Shown: positions 16,243-23,639, numbered from the stretch's first letter. The stretch is DNA of 41,297 nucleotides from Bacillota bacterium (GCA_023415915.1 JAEZIZ010000068.1:1-41297); one strand, 5' to 3'. The notes: generated from the letters alone by a model not told the origin. Program-made: numbers and translations.

Positions 16243-17292
16243 CTATTTACCGTCGTTGTCCGGGTCCCCGTCGTACTTTTTGGCGAGGTTCTCGGCCTCG
16301 TCGTTCGAATCGCCAAATTTCTCAAGAGGCGTTTTAAGCATTTCTTCCGTCTGCTTCGCCTCGAGGTTCTTCTGTTTCTTAGCGTGCCTCCACCAGGCGA
16401 ACAACAGAGCTAATATCGCCAAAACCCCGATTACAATAAGCACCGGTATCCAGGGCGACGTAGTGACTGTCATTATGCGCGTCGCGGTAAGGTCGAACGA
16501 CTTGCTGAAATACTGCTCGTACGAAAGGCTTAAGTCATTGTAGTACCTGTCGAGGTAGTTGCCGAGTATGTATCCCGCTTCCTGGTCTATCACCGCCTTG
16601 GCCTGCGAGCCTATGGTATACCAGTACCTGTAGGTGGTCTCGTTCTCGAACATCACTAGCAGCAGGTGCGCCTGGTCGGTAAACAGCTCCATATACTTCG
16701 ATTCGGCAAACGAGCGCATTTCCTCCATAGAAGGCGTCTCATGCGAGCCGTTAATGTTTCCGGTCAGGTAGACGTAAGGCTGCACGCCGGTTTTGGCATA
16801 AAAGTTCTTAAGTCCCGGCAGCAGCCGCGACTCGTCGAGCAGCAGCCCGAGCTCGTCGGTGTAATAGCCCGTTTCGTTTACCGAGCCTTTGGGCAGCGGT
16901 TCGCGCGCTACGGTGGACTTTGTTATCTCTCCGCCGCCGCTGTCTCCCGAGAATATGTTAACTCCGAACGAGGATACGATAAATATTAATATTACTATAA
17001 CAAATATGATGACGAATATCGCCGAGGAACAGCCGCACCCGCGCCCGCCTCCGCCGCCAATGAATATCGGCCCGCCAAAGCTGCTGTTGCCAAGGCCCAT
17101 GCCGCGGTTAGCGCCGCCCCTGAAGCCGCCGCCGAAACCGCCGAAGCCTCCGCGGCCTCCCGAATATCCACGGCCGCCGCCTCCGAAACCGCCCTTGAAG
17201 CCTCCGCCGCCTCCGCCGCCGAAGCTGCCGAAACCTCCGCCGCCTCCGCCGAAGCCGCCGCCTCCGCCGCCAATACCGCCTCCTCTGCCCAT
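16243..17292 (-). CDS. Glycine-rich TPM-domain-like membrane protein
   Basis: This 349-residue protein starts with an extreme Gly-rich region (about residues 1-85, GGGGGF- and GGFGG-type repeats with Arg). A first transmembrane helix follows (SSAIFVIIFVIVILIFIVSS, about 91-110), then an extracytoplasmic domain of about 150 residues (YYTDELGLLLDESRLLPGL near 142, QAHLLLVMFE near 209). A second transmembrane helix lies near residues 281-299 and a Lys/Glu-rich tail ends the protein. The middle domain resembles the TPM fold (YgcG/Psb32 type), often found beside PspA-type genes. The ATG at 17292 has AGAGG nearby; the upstream ATG at 17373 lacks one. The glycine tract also produces long spurious Pro-rich or Arg-rich frames on both strands. 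Confidence 0.8.
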   Translation of the reverse strand: MGRGGGIGGGGGGFGGGGGGFGSFGGGGGGGFKGGFGGGGRGYSGGRGGFGGFGGGFRGGANRGMGLGNSSFGGPIFIGGGGGRGCGCSSAIFVIIFVIVILIFIVSSFGVNIFSGDSGGGEITKSTVAREPLPKGSVNETGYYTDELGLLLDESRLLPGLKNFYAKTGVQPYVYLTGNINGSHETPSMEEMRSFAESKYMELFTDQAHLLLVMFENETTYRYWYTIGSQAKAVIDQEAGYILGNYLDRYYNDLSLSYEQYFSKSFDLTATRIMTVTTSPWIPVLIVIGVLAILALLFAWWRHAKKQKNLEAKQTEEMLKTPLEKFGDSNDEAENLAKKYDGDPDNDGK

Positions 17293-17373
17293 CGAAAAAA
17301 CCTCTTTCACATGGAATGTGCCGCCCCTGAATATTTCCGCTTTCTGGGGTAATATACAATTCAAATCTATCAC

Positions 17374-17480
17374 GGCGCATACGCTATGTCAAACTGTATC
17401 GCGTGTTTTGCGAAAACAACCTTAAATCGGCGCCTAAAGCCTAAAATACAGTATATATATTAAATAATTTTACTATATAT
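17374..17480. other. AT-rich region between the TPM-like gene and the structured RNA unit
   Basis: This short AT-rich stretch should hold the minus-strand promoter of the TPM-like/PspA unit. I see no coding sequence and could not place a convincing promoter. Confidence 0.4.
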
Positions 17481-17521
17481 GTGACTTTGTCACTTCACTA
17501 TGCAGTATTTGACGATATAAT
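17481..17521 (+). promoter_or_regulatory. Candidate promoter of the structured RNA / micro-ORF unit
   Basis: TTCACT (17494-17499), 16-bp spacer, TATAAT (17516-17521). The perfect palindrome GTGACTTTGTCAC (17481-17493) lies directly upstream of the -35 and could be an operator. The -35 is weak, so activation may be needed. Confidence 0.45.
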
Positions 17522-17526
17522 ACAGA

Positions 17527-17811
17527 CATGCAGCAGGTAATTGCATCAGGTCATACATCAGCGGATGCTTAAAGTTTAGCATCTGGTTTTTACAACTGGG
17601 GGTAGCATCCCGGGTTTTGCCGCGGATATGCATCAGTTTTGCATATATGCGCGGGTACCGCTGACCAGGGGAGATGGACAGGCGATGGCAACTATATGAG
17701 GCGCACAAATTGCGCCTCTTGGCCCGCGCAACATTCAATATTTCCACACAAAAAATAATCATGAATAGATGCAGGCGCATTTGCGCATTATATTTACGAG
17801 GTGAGAGTCGT
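17527..17811 (+). ncRNA. Candidate structured 5' leader RNA
   Basis: About 285 nt between a plausible promoter and a 25-codon ORF with a perfect ribosome binding site contain several hairpins. These are GCATC / GATGC (17543-17568), ATATGCA / TGCATAT (17626-17646), GCGG / CCGC (about 17652-17662) and a perfect 8-bp GAGGCGCA / TGCGCCTC stem (17698-17718). GCATC-type motifs recur six times. I compared it by eye with common riboswitches (TPP, FMN, glycine, fluoride, ZTP, T-box, M-box) and 6S/SRP RNA and found no match. It could be a new leader, a cis-regulatory RNA or part of a small RNA transcript that ends at 17950. Confidence 0.4.
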
Positions 17812-17889
17812 ATGTTTGTTAAACATGGACTTGATGACCTTGTCAGTCGATTGGAAGCGAGGAGCGCGATCTTCAGTCCGGGTGACTGA
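17812..17889 (+). CDS. 25-residue micro-ORF with perfect Shine-Dalgarno sequence
   Basis: A 25-codon ORF (starting MFVKHGLDDLVSRLE) is preceded by GAGGTGAG (17798-17805) six bases before the ATG, an eight-base match to the anti-Shine-Dalgarno sequence. The peptide could form one short amphipathic helix. Its last codons lie within a TCAGTC / GACTGA hairpin. Two further hairpins follow, the second a strong terminator, so the micro-ORF is the only coding content of the transcript. I do not recognise the peptide. It could be a leader peptide, a small secreted or toxic peptide, or a small-RNA byproduct. Confidence 0.5.
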   Translation: MFVKHGLDDLVSRLEARSAIFSPGD

Positions 17890-17891
17890 CC

Positions 17892-17950
17892 AGCCCCGAT
17901 GTTTGGTATTTCCGGGGCTAAGTGGAGCGGGCATGTACCCGCTCCTTTTG
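17892..17950 (+). terminator. Hairpin plus rho-independent terminator of the micro-ORF unit
   Basis: AGCCCCG / CGGGGCT (17892-17919) is followed by GGAGCGGG / CCCGCTCC (17924-17945), a perfect 8-bp stem with a six-base loop, then TTTTGTATTT. The second hairpin is a clear intrinsic terminator. Confidence 0.85.
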
Positions 17951-17956
17951 TATTTG

Positions 17957-18034
17957 CGGGGTCCCCGGTGAGTCGTGAGGCTTGACGGGGTGTATTTGCG
18001 GGGCCCCCAAAAAAACGTGAGGTTTTTTGGGGTG
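17957..18034 (+). repeat. Two family 2 hairpin repeats in tandem
   Basis: Two copies of the roughly 37-nt hairpin lie at 17957-17993 and 17998-18034. Each starts GGGGTCCCC or GGGCCCCC, forms a stem closed near a CGTGAGG loop, and ends GGGGTGT. The stems differ in sequence (CCGGTGAG / CTTGACGG versus CCAAAAAA / TTTTTTGG) but both can pair. Confidence 0.75.
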
Positions 18035-18123
18035 TGTTTTACTGGGCTTGCGTTTTATCACGTCTCAAAGCGGTTATATATATCATATAGCAGTTAAAAT
18101 CTGGACGGGGGGAGGCGAACAGT

Positions 18124-18756
18124 ATGGAAAACGAATTCTATTCCGTTACCGTTATCTGCCCCGCACACGACAGGCACGCGCGAGACAAGGGCGGCAGGCA
18201 TAAAGCCGAAACGTTTGATGCGCGCATAAATTTCAACGATTCGTATGAGACAACGATAACATGCCCTAACTGCGGCGCCGGCGTAAGGATTTTTGTAAAG
18301 ACAAAGGGAAAGATTACAAAAGCGCGCAAGGAAAAGCTGGTGCGCGAAAAGCAGGCCGATTTAAAACGCTCGCTTAAGGCGCTGCTCGTATCTTCGCTGC
18401 TGCTGGCTGCCGGCATAATAACAAACGTATTCGCGCCAGGCGAAACGACGGGCGTAATAAGCGTATGCGCTATAGTAATCTCGCTGCCTGTATGGCTTTG
18501 GGCTCTGGCCGCTGTGTCAGGAGCGATAAAATGCCTTAAGCATCGTGAGCTGATATTCGAAAAATACGAGCTTAAGCACCCGTATCTCGTGTCGCTCGGA
18601 GAGTCCTGTGCGCACTATTTCAAGGGGCAGAAAAAGACGATAGTATGGCAGCGCCAGCCGATATACCTTCGCTCGAGTAACCCCCGAAGCTATAAAGACT
18701 TAAGGCCAAATAGGCCGGAGCAAACAAGAGCTTTTGCGGCAAATAAAAGAGCATGA
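18124..18756 (+). CDS. Zinc-ribbon-like membrane protein of unknown function
   Basis: I do not recognise this 210-residue protein. The N-terminal 55 residues contain a Cys-rich segment (VICPAHDRH near residues 10-18 and TCPNCGAG near 46-53) that looks like a small zinc ribbon. A basic helix rich in Lys/Arg (about 60-84) follows, then two transmembrane helices (about 84-102 and 108-134) and a basic C-terminal tail of about 75 residues. A GGGGGGAGGC ribosome binding site lies nine bases before the ATG. It stands alone, downstream of the micro-ORF unit and convergent with a small minus-strand gene. The layout suggests a membrane-bound protein binding metal or nucleic acid on the cytoplasmic side. 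Confidence 0.7.
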   Translation: MENEFYSVTVICPAHDRHARDKGGRHKAETFDARINFNDSYETTITCPNCGAGVRIFVKTKGKITKARKEKLVREKQADLKRSLKALLVSSLLLAAGIITNVFAPGETTGVISVCAIVISLPVWLWALAAVSGAIKCLKHRELIFEKYELKHPYLVSLGESCAHYFKGQKKTIVWQRQPIYLRSSNPRSYKDLRPNRPEQTRAFAANKRA

Positions 18757-18825
18757 TAAGCTATTAGCCTAAAAAGCCTGTTTCTGATTTCTTAAGTCGT
18801 TTGGGAAATAAAATCCGGACTTGTA

Positions 18826-19020
18826 TTAGCAGTACTGCTTGACGCTAAGCGTGTTAGGGTCCACGTCCACAAGACGCCCCCTTTGGCGCAGTTCTTTTAT
18901 TTCGTCGCTTGAATATATCATCACTTCGTCGTCTTTTCCGTCAAGGGGGGCAAATACCATGTTGGAATCCCACTTGCCGACGAATATGTATATTCTTCCG
19001 CTTAAAGTTTTAACAGTCAT
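18826..19020 (-). CDS. Small hypothetical protein (64 residues)
   Basis: This short gene reads MTVKTLSGRIYIFVGKWDS at its start and then a charged segment ending near DVDPNTLSVKQYC. It looks like a small beta-rich folded domain. GGGGGT lies about seven bases before the ATG at 19020. The upstream ATG at 19134 would add 38 residues of poor quality, so I reject it. No family is recognised. It is divergent from the FMN reductase gene. Confidence 0.55.
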   Translation of the reverse strand: MTVKTLSGRIYIFVGKWDSNMVFAPLDGKDDEVMIYSSDEIKELRQRGRLVDVDPNTLSVKQYC

Positions 19021-19236
19021 AATACACCCCCACACGTGTAATAGTATAAATGATTCAGCCGTAATAACAAGCGGAAATGAAATCAAGGATTGGTAAAAGC
19101 GGGGGTTAATTTGTCCGGCTGTTAAAACGGTCACTATTGATGCTGGAATTTACCAAGTAATACCTATATAATATTCTTGCAGATGAAAATTACGTGCAAT
19201 AATATCAGGCAATAAATGAAAGAGAACTGAAAAGCG

Positions 19237-20016
19237 ATAAAAGTACTCATTATTGCTGGCGGGCGCGTCAACGGAAATACGCAAAGAGCGGCGTCGATGC
19301 TGGCCGGCGCTTTAGCTCTGGCTGAAAAGGACGACAAACCATTTGAATCTGAAATAATACGTCTGGCCGAGAAAGAGGTATTATGCTGCCGCGGGTGCCG
19401 CATTTGTATGGATAGGGGCGAAGAACTGTGCCCTCATAGAGACTCGGCGGCAGAGATATGCGCAAAAATGCGCGAAGCCGATGCCGTCATATTGGCAAGC
19501 CCCGTATATGTTGAGGACGTATGCGGTTCGATGAAGAACTTAATAGACCGTATGGCGTATAATTGCTACCGGCCGCAGTTTGCCGGCAAGCTGGCGTTTG
19601 TGCTTGTAACTTCGGGAACGGGCGCGACGCCGCATACCGCAAAGACTATGGCAGCCGCTCTGCAGCTTTGGGGATTCGTTTATTCGGGCGCGCTCAGGCT
19701 TCGCATGGGAGCATGGATGAACGAAGCAGATTTAGCGCAGCGTCATGGCAAGGCAGTCAAAAAGGCGGCAAAAAAGGTTTATACAGGCTTGAAAAGCGGC
19801 AGGGCGCAAAGGCCGCCCATTCGCTCGCTTTTAGTGTTTGCGGTGCAGCAGATATCGTGGCGTAAGGAAAGAGCTAAAAGTGTGACGCTCGAGCATTGGC
19901 GCGGGAAGGGATGGCTTGACGCCGGATGTACGTACTATATACCTCACAGAAAGAACGCGCTGGCAAAGGGCGCCGCGCGGGTGATAGGCCGGGTGCTTGC
20001 GCTGTTTTTTACCTGA
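19237..20016 (+). CDS. Flavodoxin-fold NAD(P)H-dependent FMN reductase with a non-canonical start
   Basis: This roughly 259-residue flavoprotein has the flavodoxin-like fold used by NAD(P)H:FMN/quinone reductases. The conserved first strand and FMN-phosphate loop read KVLIIAGGRVNGNTQ, followed by a CCRGCRICMDRGEELCPHRD iron-sulfur-like or redox Cys patch and the ASPVYVEDVCGSMKNLIDR FMN-ring segment. The phosphate loop lies upstream of the first ATG in this frame downstream of a stop (19297). Between the in-frame TGA at 19228 and that ATG there is no ATG, GTG or TTG, so the natural start must be ATA at 19237 or another non-standard codon. Another in-frame ATG at 19216 is separated from the gene by that TGA. 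Either the gene uses a rare start, was damaged, or this copy has a sequence error. Confidence 0.75.
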   Translation: MKVLIIAGGRVNGNTQRAASMLAGALALAEKDDKPFESEIIRLAEKEVLCCRGCRICMDRGEELCPHRDSAAEICAKMREADAVILASPVYVEDVCGSMKNLIDRMAYNCYRPQFAGKLAFVLVTSGTGATPHTAKTMAAALQLWGFVYSGALRLRMGAWMNEADLAQRHGKAVKKAAKKVYTGLKSGRAQRPPIRSLLVFAVQQISWRKERAKSVTLEHWRGKGWLDAGCTYYIPHRKNALAKGAARVIGRVLALFFT

Positions 20017-20056
20017 CGCCCGCAACCATATCAGGGAGGAGTCAGCGCTTAATTCG

Positions 20057-20094
20057 GTTGCTGTCCTGCCGCGGCACAAAATGACAGGACGGCA
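20057..20094. other. Hairpin upstream of the AraC-type gene
   Basis: Near-perfect stem TTGCTGTCCTG / CAGGACGGCAA with one mismatch lies between the FMN reductase and AraC-type genes. It has no T run, so it is either a weak terminator or an operator. Confidence 0.35.
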
Positions 20095-20136
20095 AACAAA
20101 AGTTCTCTTATAATACCGCATAAAAGGAGTTCTTCG

Positions 20137-20994
20137 ATGGAATGGCTCGAATGTATGAACAACGCTATAGAGTATATAGAGGCGCATCTGATGGAGGAGA
20201 CGGACATAAAAGCCGCTGCGCGCGCGGCCGCGTCTTCGCCGTTTCATTTCCAGCGCATGTTCCATATGCTGACGGGGGTTACGGTCGCCGATTATATACG
20301 CAGGCGCAGGCTAACTCTCGGCGCGCAGGAACTCGCGGCTAAAAAGTGCAGAGTACTGGACGCGGCGCTCAAGTACGGTTACGAAAGCCCGGAAGCGTTT
20401 TCCAAGGCTTTTAAAAAGCTGCACGGCGTAACGCCCGCCGAGGCGCGCTTGCCGGGGGCAATGCTCAAGGCGTTCCCGAAGCTTTCCTTTCATATTTCGG
20501 TAAAAGGAGACAGGGACATGGATTACAGTATAGTGGAAAAGCAGGGGTTTGAAGTCGCGGGGGTATTAAAGCGCATATCCACCAAGGACGGCGCTAACTT
20601 TATCAGCGTGCCGCAGTTCTGGGAGGAGTGCATGAAGGACGGGTCGTACGAAAAGATATGCCGTATGGCGGGCGGAGGCGAGACGTACGGCATATGCCTT
20701 GACTTTGCGCCTGACCAGTCGCAGTTTTCCTATATGATAGCGGCGAAGGCGCAGGGAGAAGTACCAAAGGGGCTTATAAGGCGCAGCATACCGGCGGCGA
20801 CGTGGGCGGTGTTCCGCGCGGCGGGGCCTGTGCCCTTTGCGATACAGGACGTGACGAAGCGCATATTTTCCGAGTGGTTCCCCTCGACGGGCTACGAGCA
20901 CGACGACGCGCCCGAGCTGGAGGTATATTCGATGGGGGATCCGCAGGCGGCGGACTACTGCACGGAGGTATGGATGCCGGTGAAAAAGAAATAA
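20137..20994 (+). CDS. AraC-family regulator with GyrI-like effector domain
   Basis: This 285-residue transcription factor has two domains. Residues about 8-105 form the AraC/XylS double helix-turn-helix: IKAAARAAASSPFHFQRMFHMLTGVTVADYIRRRRL and LDAALKYGYESPEAFSKAFKKLHGVTP. Residues about 125-285 are a GyrI-like/AraC effector-binding domain (YSIVEKQGFEVAGVLKRIS at its start, YCTEVWMPV at its end), the architecture of Rob/TipAL-type multidrug-responsive activators. AAAAGGAG lies eight bases upstream of the ATG. The nearby FMN reductase, GNAT, isochorismatase-like and nitroreductase genes are plausible targets of a xenobiotic-sensing regulator, though no operator is evident. Confidence 0.9.
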   Translation: MEWLECMNNAIEYIEAHLMEETDIKAAARAAASSPFHFQRMFHMLTGVTVADYIRRRRLTLGAQELAAKKCRVLDAALKYGYESPEAFSKAFKKLHGVTPAEARLPGAMLKAFPKLSFHISVKGDRDMDYSIVEKQGFEVAGVLKRISTKDGANFISVPQFWEECMKDGSYEKICRMAGGGETYGICLDFAPDQSQFSYMIAAKAQGEVPKGLIRRSIPAATWAVFRAAGPVPFAIQDVTKRIFSEWFPSTGYEHDDAPELEVYSMGDPQAADYCTEVWMPVKKK

Positions 20995-20999
20995 ACGCA

Positions 21000-21330
21000 A
21001 CAATATGTTGGAAACGTCAAGGCTCGTAGGGGAGGGCTATGGCCGCCAGAAACAGAGCAGTATAACGCGGGCGGTCAAAGACCGCCATTACTATATGAAA
21101 ATGCATGTTATGGTTTGCAGGGGAGGGCTTCATTGTACTCCGAAGGGGTATGTGCCCTCCCGTTATATTTCACGGGCAGGTGTACCTTTTCAGGGCGTCC
21201 TCTGTGGTATGGGTATTAAGCTTCACTGCCGTTCGTTAAATCGGGGTCCCCAAAAAGCCGTGAGATTTTTAGGGTGGTAATATAGAGTGATTTATGGAAT
21301 GATGAAATAATCATCTGAAAACATCGGTGA
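21000..21330. repeat. REP-type and family 2 repeats
   Basis: Family 1 hairpins lie at about 21027-21045, 21069-21091 and 21117-21161. A family 2 hairpin is at 21242-21278. No gene is visible between the AraC and GNAT genes. Confidence 0.7.
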
Positions 21331-21356
21331 AGCATATACGGTTCTCGGGAGTACAT

Positions 21357-21848
21357 ATGGAGATAAGGGCTTTGGAGCAAAGCGACATAGAGCAGGCGAC
21401 GCGGCTCGTGTGGGAAGTGTTCAGCGAGTTTGAAACGCCGGAGTACGAGCGGCGGGGAGCGGACGAGTTCCGCCGTTACATAGAGCCCGGCGAAAAACTT
21501 AAGCGCATGGAAAGCGGAGAGCTTAAGCTATGGGGCGGCTTTGAGTACGGGCTGATTACAGGCGTTATAGCGGTACGCCCGCGCGAGAATGCTCCGGAAA
21601 AAGGCTCTAGATGTTTTGATCATATATGCCTGCTTTTCGTAAGAAAGGAATACCACCGGCGAGGCATAGCAAGGGCGCTGTTCGGGGAGGCGAAGCGGGC
21701 CTGCCAAGAGAGCGGCGCGAAGGAGATTACGGTGAACTCGTCGCCGTATGCCGCGCAAGCTTACCGCCGCCTGGGGTTTATACCGACGGAAGTGGAGAAA
21801 TGCGTAAACGGCATACGCTTTACGCCGATGAAATACATGTTGGATTAA
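21357..21848 (+). CDS. GNAT-family N-acetyltransferase
   Basis: This 163-residue protein has the GNAT fold and should transfer an acetyl group from acetyl-CoA to an amine. The pyrophosphate-binding motif A is in LLFVRKEYHRRGIARALFGEA, with RRGIAR as the Q/R-x-x-G-x-G/A element. NSSPYAAQAYRRLGF is the usual motif B. GGGAG lies five bases before the ATG at 21357; the GTG at 21327 has no ribosome binding site. The gene starts a tight operon: 19 bp to the isochorismatase-like gene and 28 bp from there to the small membrane protein gene. The acceptor substrate is unknown. Confidence 0.9.
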   Translation: MEIRALEQSDIEQATRLVWEVFSEFETPEYERRGADEFRRYIEPGEKLKRMESGELKLWGGFEYGLITGVIAVRPRENAPEKGSRCFDHICLLFVRKEYHRRGIARALFGEAKRACQESGAKEITVNSSPYAAQAYRRLGFIPTEVEKCVNGIRFTPMKYMLD

Positions 21849-21867
21849 TGCCGGAAAGAGAGGTAAT

Positions 21868-22425
21868 ATGAAAAGAGCGTTGCTTGTCATAGACGTTCAG
21901 AACGAATATTTTACGGGGGCATTGCCGGTAAGCTGGCCGGAGGGCAGCTTTGACAATATACTGCGCGCGGTGGACGCGGCGGGCGCGTACGGAGTGCCGG
22001 TGATATACGTGCAGCATACAAGCGAGGCTCCCGGCGCGAAGACTTTTGTTCGCGGCACGGTGGGGTGGGAACTGCACGACAAGCTTAAACAGAGGAAGCA
22101 CGACTTAATTGTCGAGAAGAAACTGCCGGGCAGCTTTACAGGCACGTGCCTTGAAGAGACGCTCAAAAAGCTGGGCTGCGATACGGTAACTATAGCGGGA
22201 TATATGACGCAGATGTGCTGCGACACGACGGCGCGGCAGGCGTTTCATATGGGCTATGGCGTGGAGTTTCTCTCCGACGCTACGGGCACTCTCGATATAA
22301 CGACATACGCGGGCAGCGTTACCGCGGAGGAACTGCACCGCGCTATACTCGTCGCCCAGTCGATGCGCTTTAGCAAGGTGCTGACGGAAGCCGAATGGGA
22401 GAAGCTGATAGAGCAGGATAGATAA
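21868..22425 (+). CDS. Isochorismatase-like cysteine hydrolase
   Basis: This 185-residue protein belongs to the isochorismatase-like cysteine hydrolase superfamily (nicotinamidases, isochorismatases, ureidoacrylate and N-carbamoyl amidases). The catalytic triad is visible as Asp9 (VIDVQNEY), Lys84 or Lys85 (VEKKLPGSF) and Cys117 (GYMTQMCCDTTARQA). The cis-peptide-forming segment precedes the cysteine as expected. The extra cysteine beside it is less usual. GAGAGG lies six bases before the ATG. It is the second gene of the GNAT operon. A detoxifying or amide-hydrolysing role is likely, but the substrate is not evident. Confidence 0.88.
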   Translation: MKRALLVIDVQNEYFTGALPVSWPEGSFDNILRAVDAAGAYGVPVIYVQHTSEAPGAKTFVRGTVGWELHDKLKQRKHDLIVEKKLPGSFTGTCLEETLKKLGCDTVTIAGYMTQMCCDTTARQAFHMGYGVEFLSDATGTLDITTYAGSVTAEELHRAILVAQSMRFSKVLTEAEWEKLIEQDR

Positions 22426-22453
22426 GTATTAACAATAGCGGAGGAAAGGCGTA

Positions 22454-22795
22454 TTGGAAAAGCCCGGATTCAGATCGTATTTCAAGCAGTTTTCGATAGT
22501 TTCGTATACGGTTAAGGACGCGGACACGGGCGTAATATACGAAGAAGCGGGCGCCAAGCGCCGCCGGATAGCGTGGACGCTGATGTTTATACTGGCATAC
22601 GCGGCTATGGCTTATTTCCTAATAAGCGAGCTGCCTAAAACGGAAGACGTGCTTTTAGCGGCGACGTATATAGTCGGCGCGGCGCTTGCGGCAGCGGCGT
22701 ATTACATAGTCTCTGTCCGGATTGCGTATATGACAGCCGTATTCAAGGTAATAGGCGAAGAGGAAGTAAACAAATATCTTGACGTAAAGTTTTAA
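22454..22795 (+). CDS. Small two-TM membrane protein
   Basis: This 113-residue protein has two transmembrane helices (about residues 40-58 and 66-90), with an N-terminal cytoplasmic part rich in aromatic residues. It starts with TTG, supported by GGAGG (22440-22444) nine bases upstream. It is the third gene of the GNAT/isochorismatase operon. No family is recognised. Confidence 0.7.
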   Translation: MEKPGFRSYFKQFSIVSYTVKDADTGVIYEEAGAKRRRIAWTLMFILAYAAMAYFLISELPKTEDVLLAATYIVGAALAAAAYYIVSVRIAYMTAVFKVIGEEEVNKYLDVKF

Positions 22796-22810
22796 CGGAG
22801 CGCTTCAAGC

Positions 22811-22873
22811 CGCGGGGCTTGACGAGGTGATAATAACGGGGTCCCCAAAAAGTCGTGAGGCTTTTTAGGGTGG
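22811..22873 (+). repeat. Family 2 hairpin repeat and a partial copy
   Basis: A full copy lies at 22837-22873 (GGGGTCCCCAAAAAG, loop TCGTGAGG, CTTTTTAGGG). A truncated copy containing GGGGCTTGACGAGGTG lies just before it at about 22813-22829. Confidence 0.7.
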
Positions 22874-22884
22874 TAATTTCCATA

Positions 22885-22922
22885 TTGACAAAAATTTCAT
22901 AATGCAATATACCTTCGGTATA
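22885..22922 (+). promoter_or_regulatory. Promoter of the nitroreductase gene with a palindromic operator
   Basis: TTGACA (22885-22890), 17-bp spacer, TATACC (22908-22913). The perfect 15-bp palindrome TATACCTTCGGTATA (22908-22922) covers the -10 and transcription start, where a bound repressor would block initiation. Confidence 0.7.
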
Positions 22923-22947
22923 CCTATTTCCTTTTGGAGGATAACAC

Positions 22948-23502
22948 ATGAACGAAGTCATAAACGCGATAAAGAACAGGCGGAGCGTGCGCGCGTACAA
23001 GAACGTCAGCATTGAAAAGGACGTATTGCAGGCGATAGTGGAGGCTGGCTATTACGCGCCTACAGGGCATAACGGGCAGCCCTGGCATTTTGCCGTAGTG
23101 CAGGACGGCGCGCTTATCGCCGAGGTAAACGCGGAAACAAAGAAGAAAATGGCGCAGGTGCCTGTCGGCTGGATAAAAAACGCGGCAAAGTCGCCGAGGC
23201 CGGTAACGCACGGCGCGCCTGTGCTTATAATAGTATCGTCTAAAAAAGGCTATGTCACCGGCAGGGACGACTGCACCGCCGCGCTGGAAAACATGCTGAT
23301 AGCCGCCGAGAGCCTTGGCGTCGGCTCGTGCTGGATGGGCTTTGTAAGCTTTACATTCGACGACAATGAACTGATGGCAAGGCTGGGCGTTCCCGAAGGG
23401 TACGAGCCGCAGCAGGCCGCGGTGTTCGGGTATCCGGACGGGGAGAAAAAAGAGGCGCCACCGCGCAACCCCGACGTAGTGACGTACACGGGTACGTTTT
23501 AA
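22948..23502 (+). CDS. Nitroreductase family protein
   Basis: This 184-residue protein is a second FMN-dependent nitroreductase, distinct in sequence from the one at the left end. The N-terminus NAIKNRRSVRAYKN and the APTGHNGQPWHFAVV segment are FMN-phosphate and isoalloxazine-binding elements. The GVGSCWMGFV segment near residue 127 and the QQAAVFGYPDGEKKEAPPR end match the family. TTTTGGAGG lies eight bases before the ATG. It has its own strong promoter with an overlapping palindrome, so it is probably induced by a specific repressor releasing under redox or xenobiotic stress. Confidence 0.9.
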   Translation: MNEVINAIKNRRSVRAYKNVSIEKDVLQAIVEAGYYAPTGHNGQPWHFAVVQDGALIAEVNAETKKKMAQVPVGWIKNAAKSPRPVTHGAPVLIIVSSKKGYVTGRDDCTAALENMLIAAESLGVGSCWMGFVSFTFDDNELMARLGVPEGYEPQQAAVFGYPDGEKKEAPPRNPDVVTYTGTF

Positions 23503-23519
23503 CCCATATCAGCGAAATT

Positions 23520-23552
23520 ACACAGCGGCTTTCCGGAACGGAGCCGCTGTGT
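23520..23552. terminator. Hairpin between convergent genes
   Basis: A perfect 11-bp stem ACACAGCGGCT / AGCCGCTGTGT with an 11-base loop lies between the convergent nitroreductase and zinc-ribbon genes. T runs are short on both sides, so it may be a bidirectional terminator of moderate strength. Confidence 0.55.
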
Positions 23553-23557
23553 AAATA

Positions 23558-23635
23558 CGGGGTCCCCAACAAGACGTAAGGCTTGTTGGGGTGTAAATAC
23601 GGGATCCCCAAAAAGTCGTGAGGCTTGTTGGGGTA
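23558..23635 (+). repeat. Two family 2 hairpin repeats in tandem
   Basis: Copies lie at 23558-23594 (stem CCCCAACAAG / CTTGTTGGGG, loop ACGTAAGG) and 23600-23635 (stem CCCCAAAAAG / CTTGTTGGGG, loop TCGTGAGG). In the first copy both arms have changed together relative to the common form, and the stem is kept. Confidence 0.8.
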
Positions 23636-23639
23636 TAAT

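Noticed and set aside
16889..17425. Proline-rich frame opposite the TPM-like gene
   Set aside because: It is the antisense of the glycine-rich tract; there is no ribosome binding site and the minus frame has clear domains.
17527..17811. Known riboswitch (TPP, FMN, glycine, fluoride, ZTP, T-box, M-box) or 6S RNA
   Set aside because: None of the conserved core sequences of these RNAs was found by eye; only short local resemblances such as GCGATGG were seen.
19228..19230. Recoded TGA (selenocysteine or alternative code) in the FMN reductase
   Set aside because: Other genes here end in TGA in the normal way, no SECIS-like hairpin is evident and the position is before the conserved fold, so a loss of the start codon is simpler.
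20802..21029. Small plus-strand frame at the end of the AraC gene
   Set aside because: It is an overlapping frame of the AraC-type gene with no ribosome binding site or family likeness.
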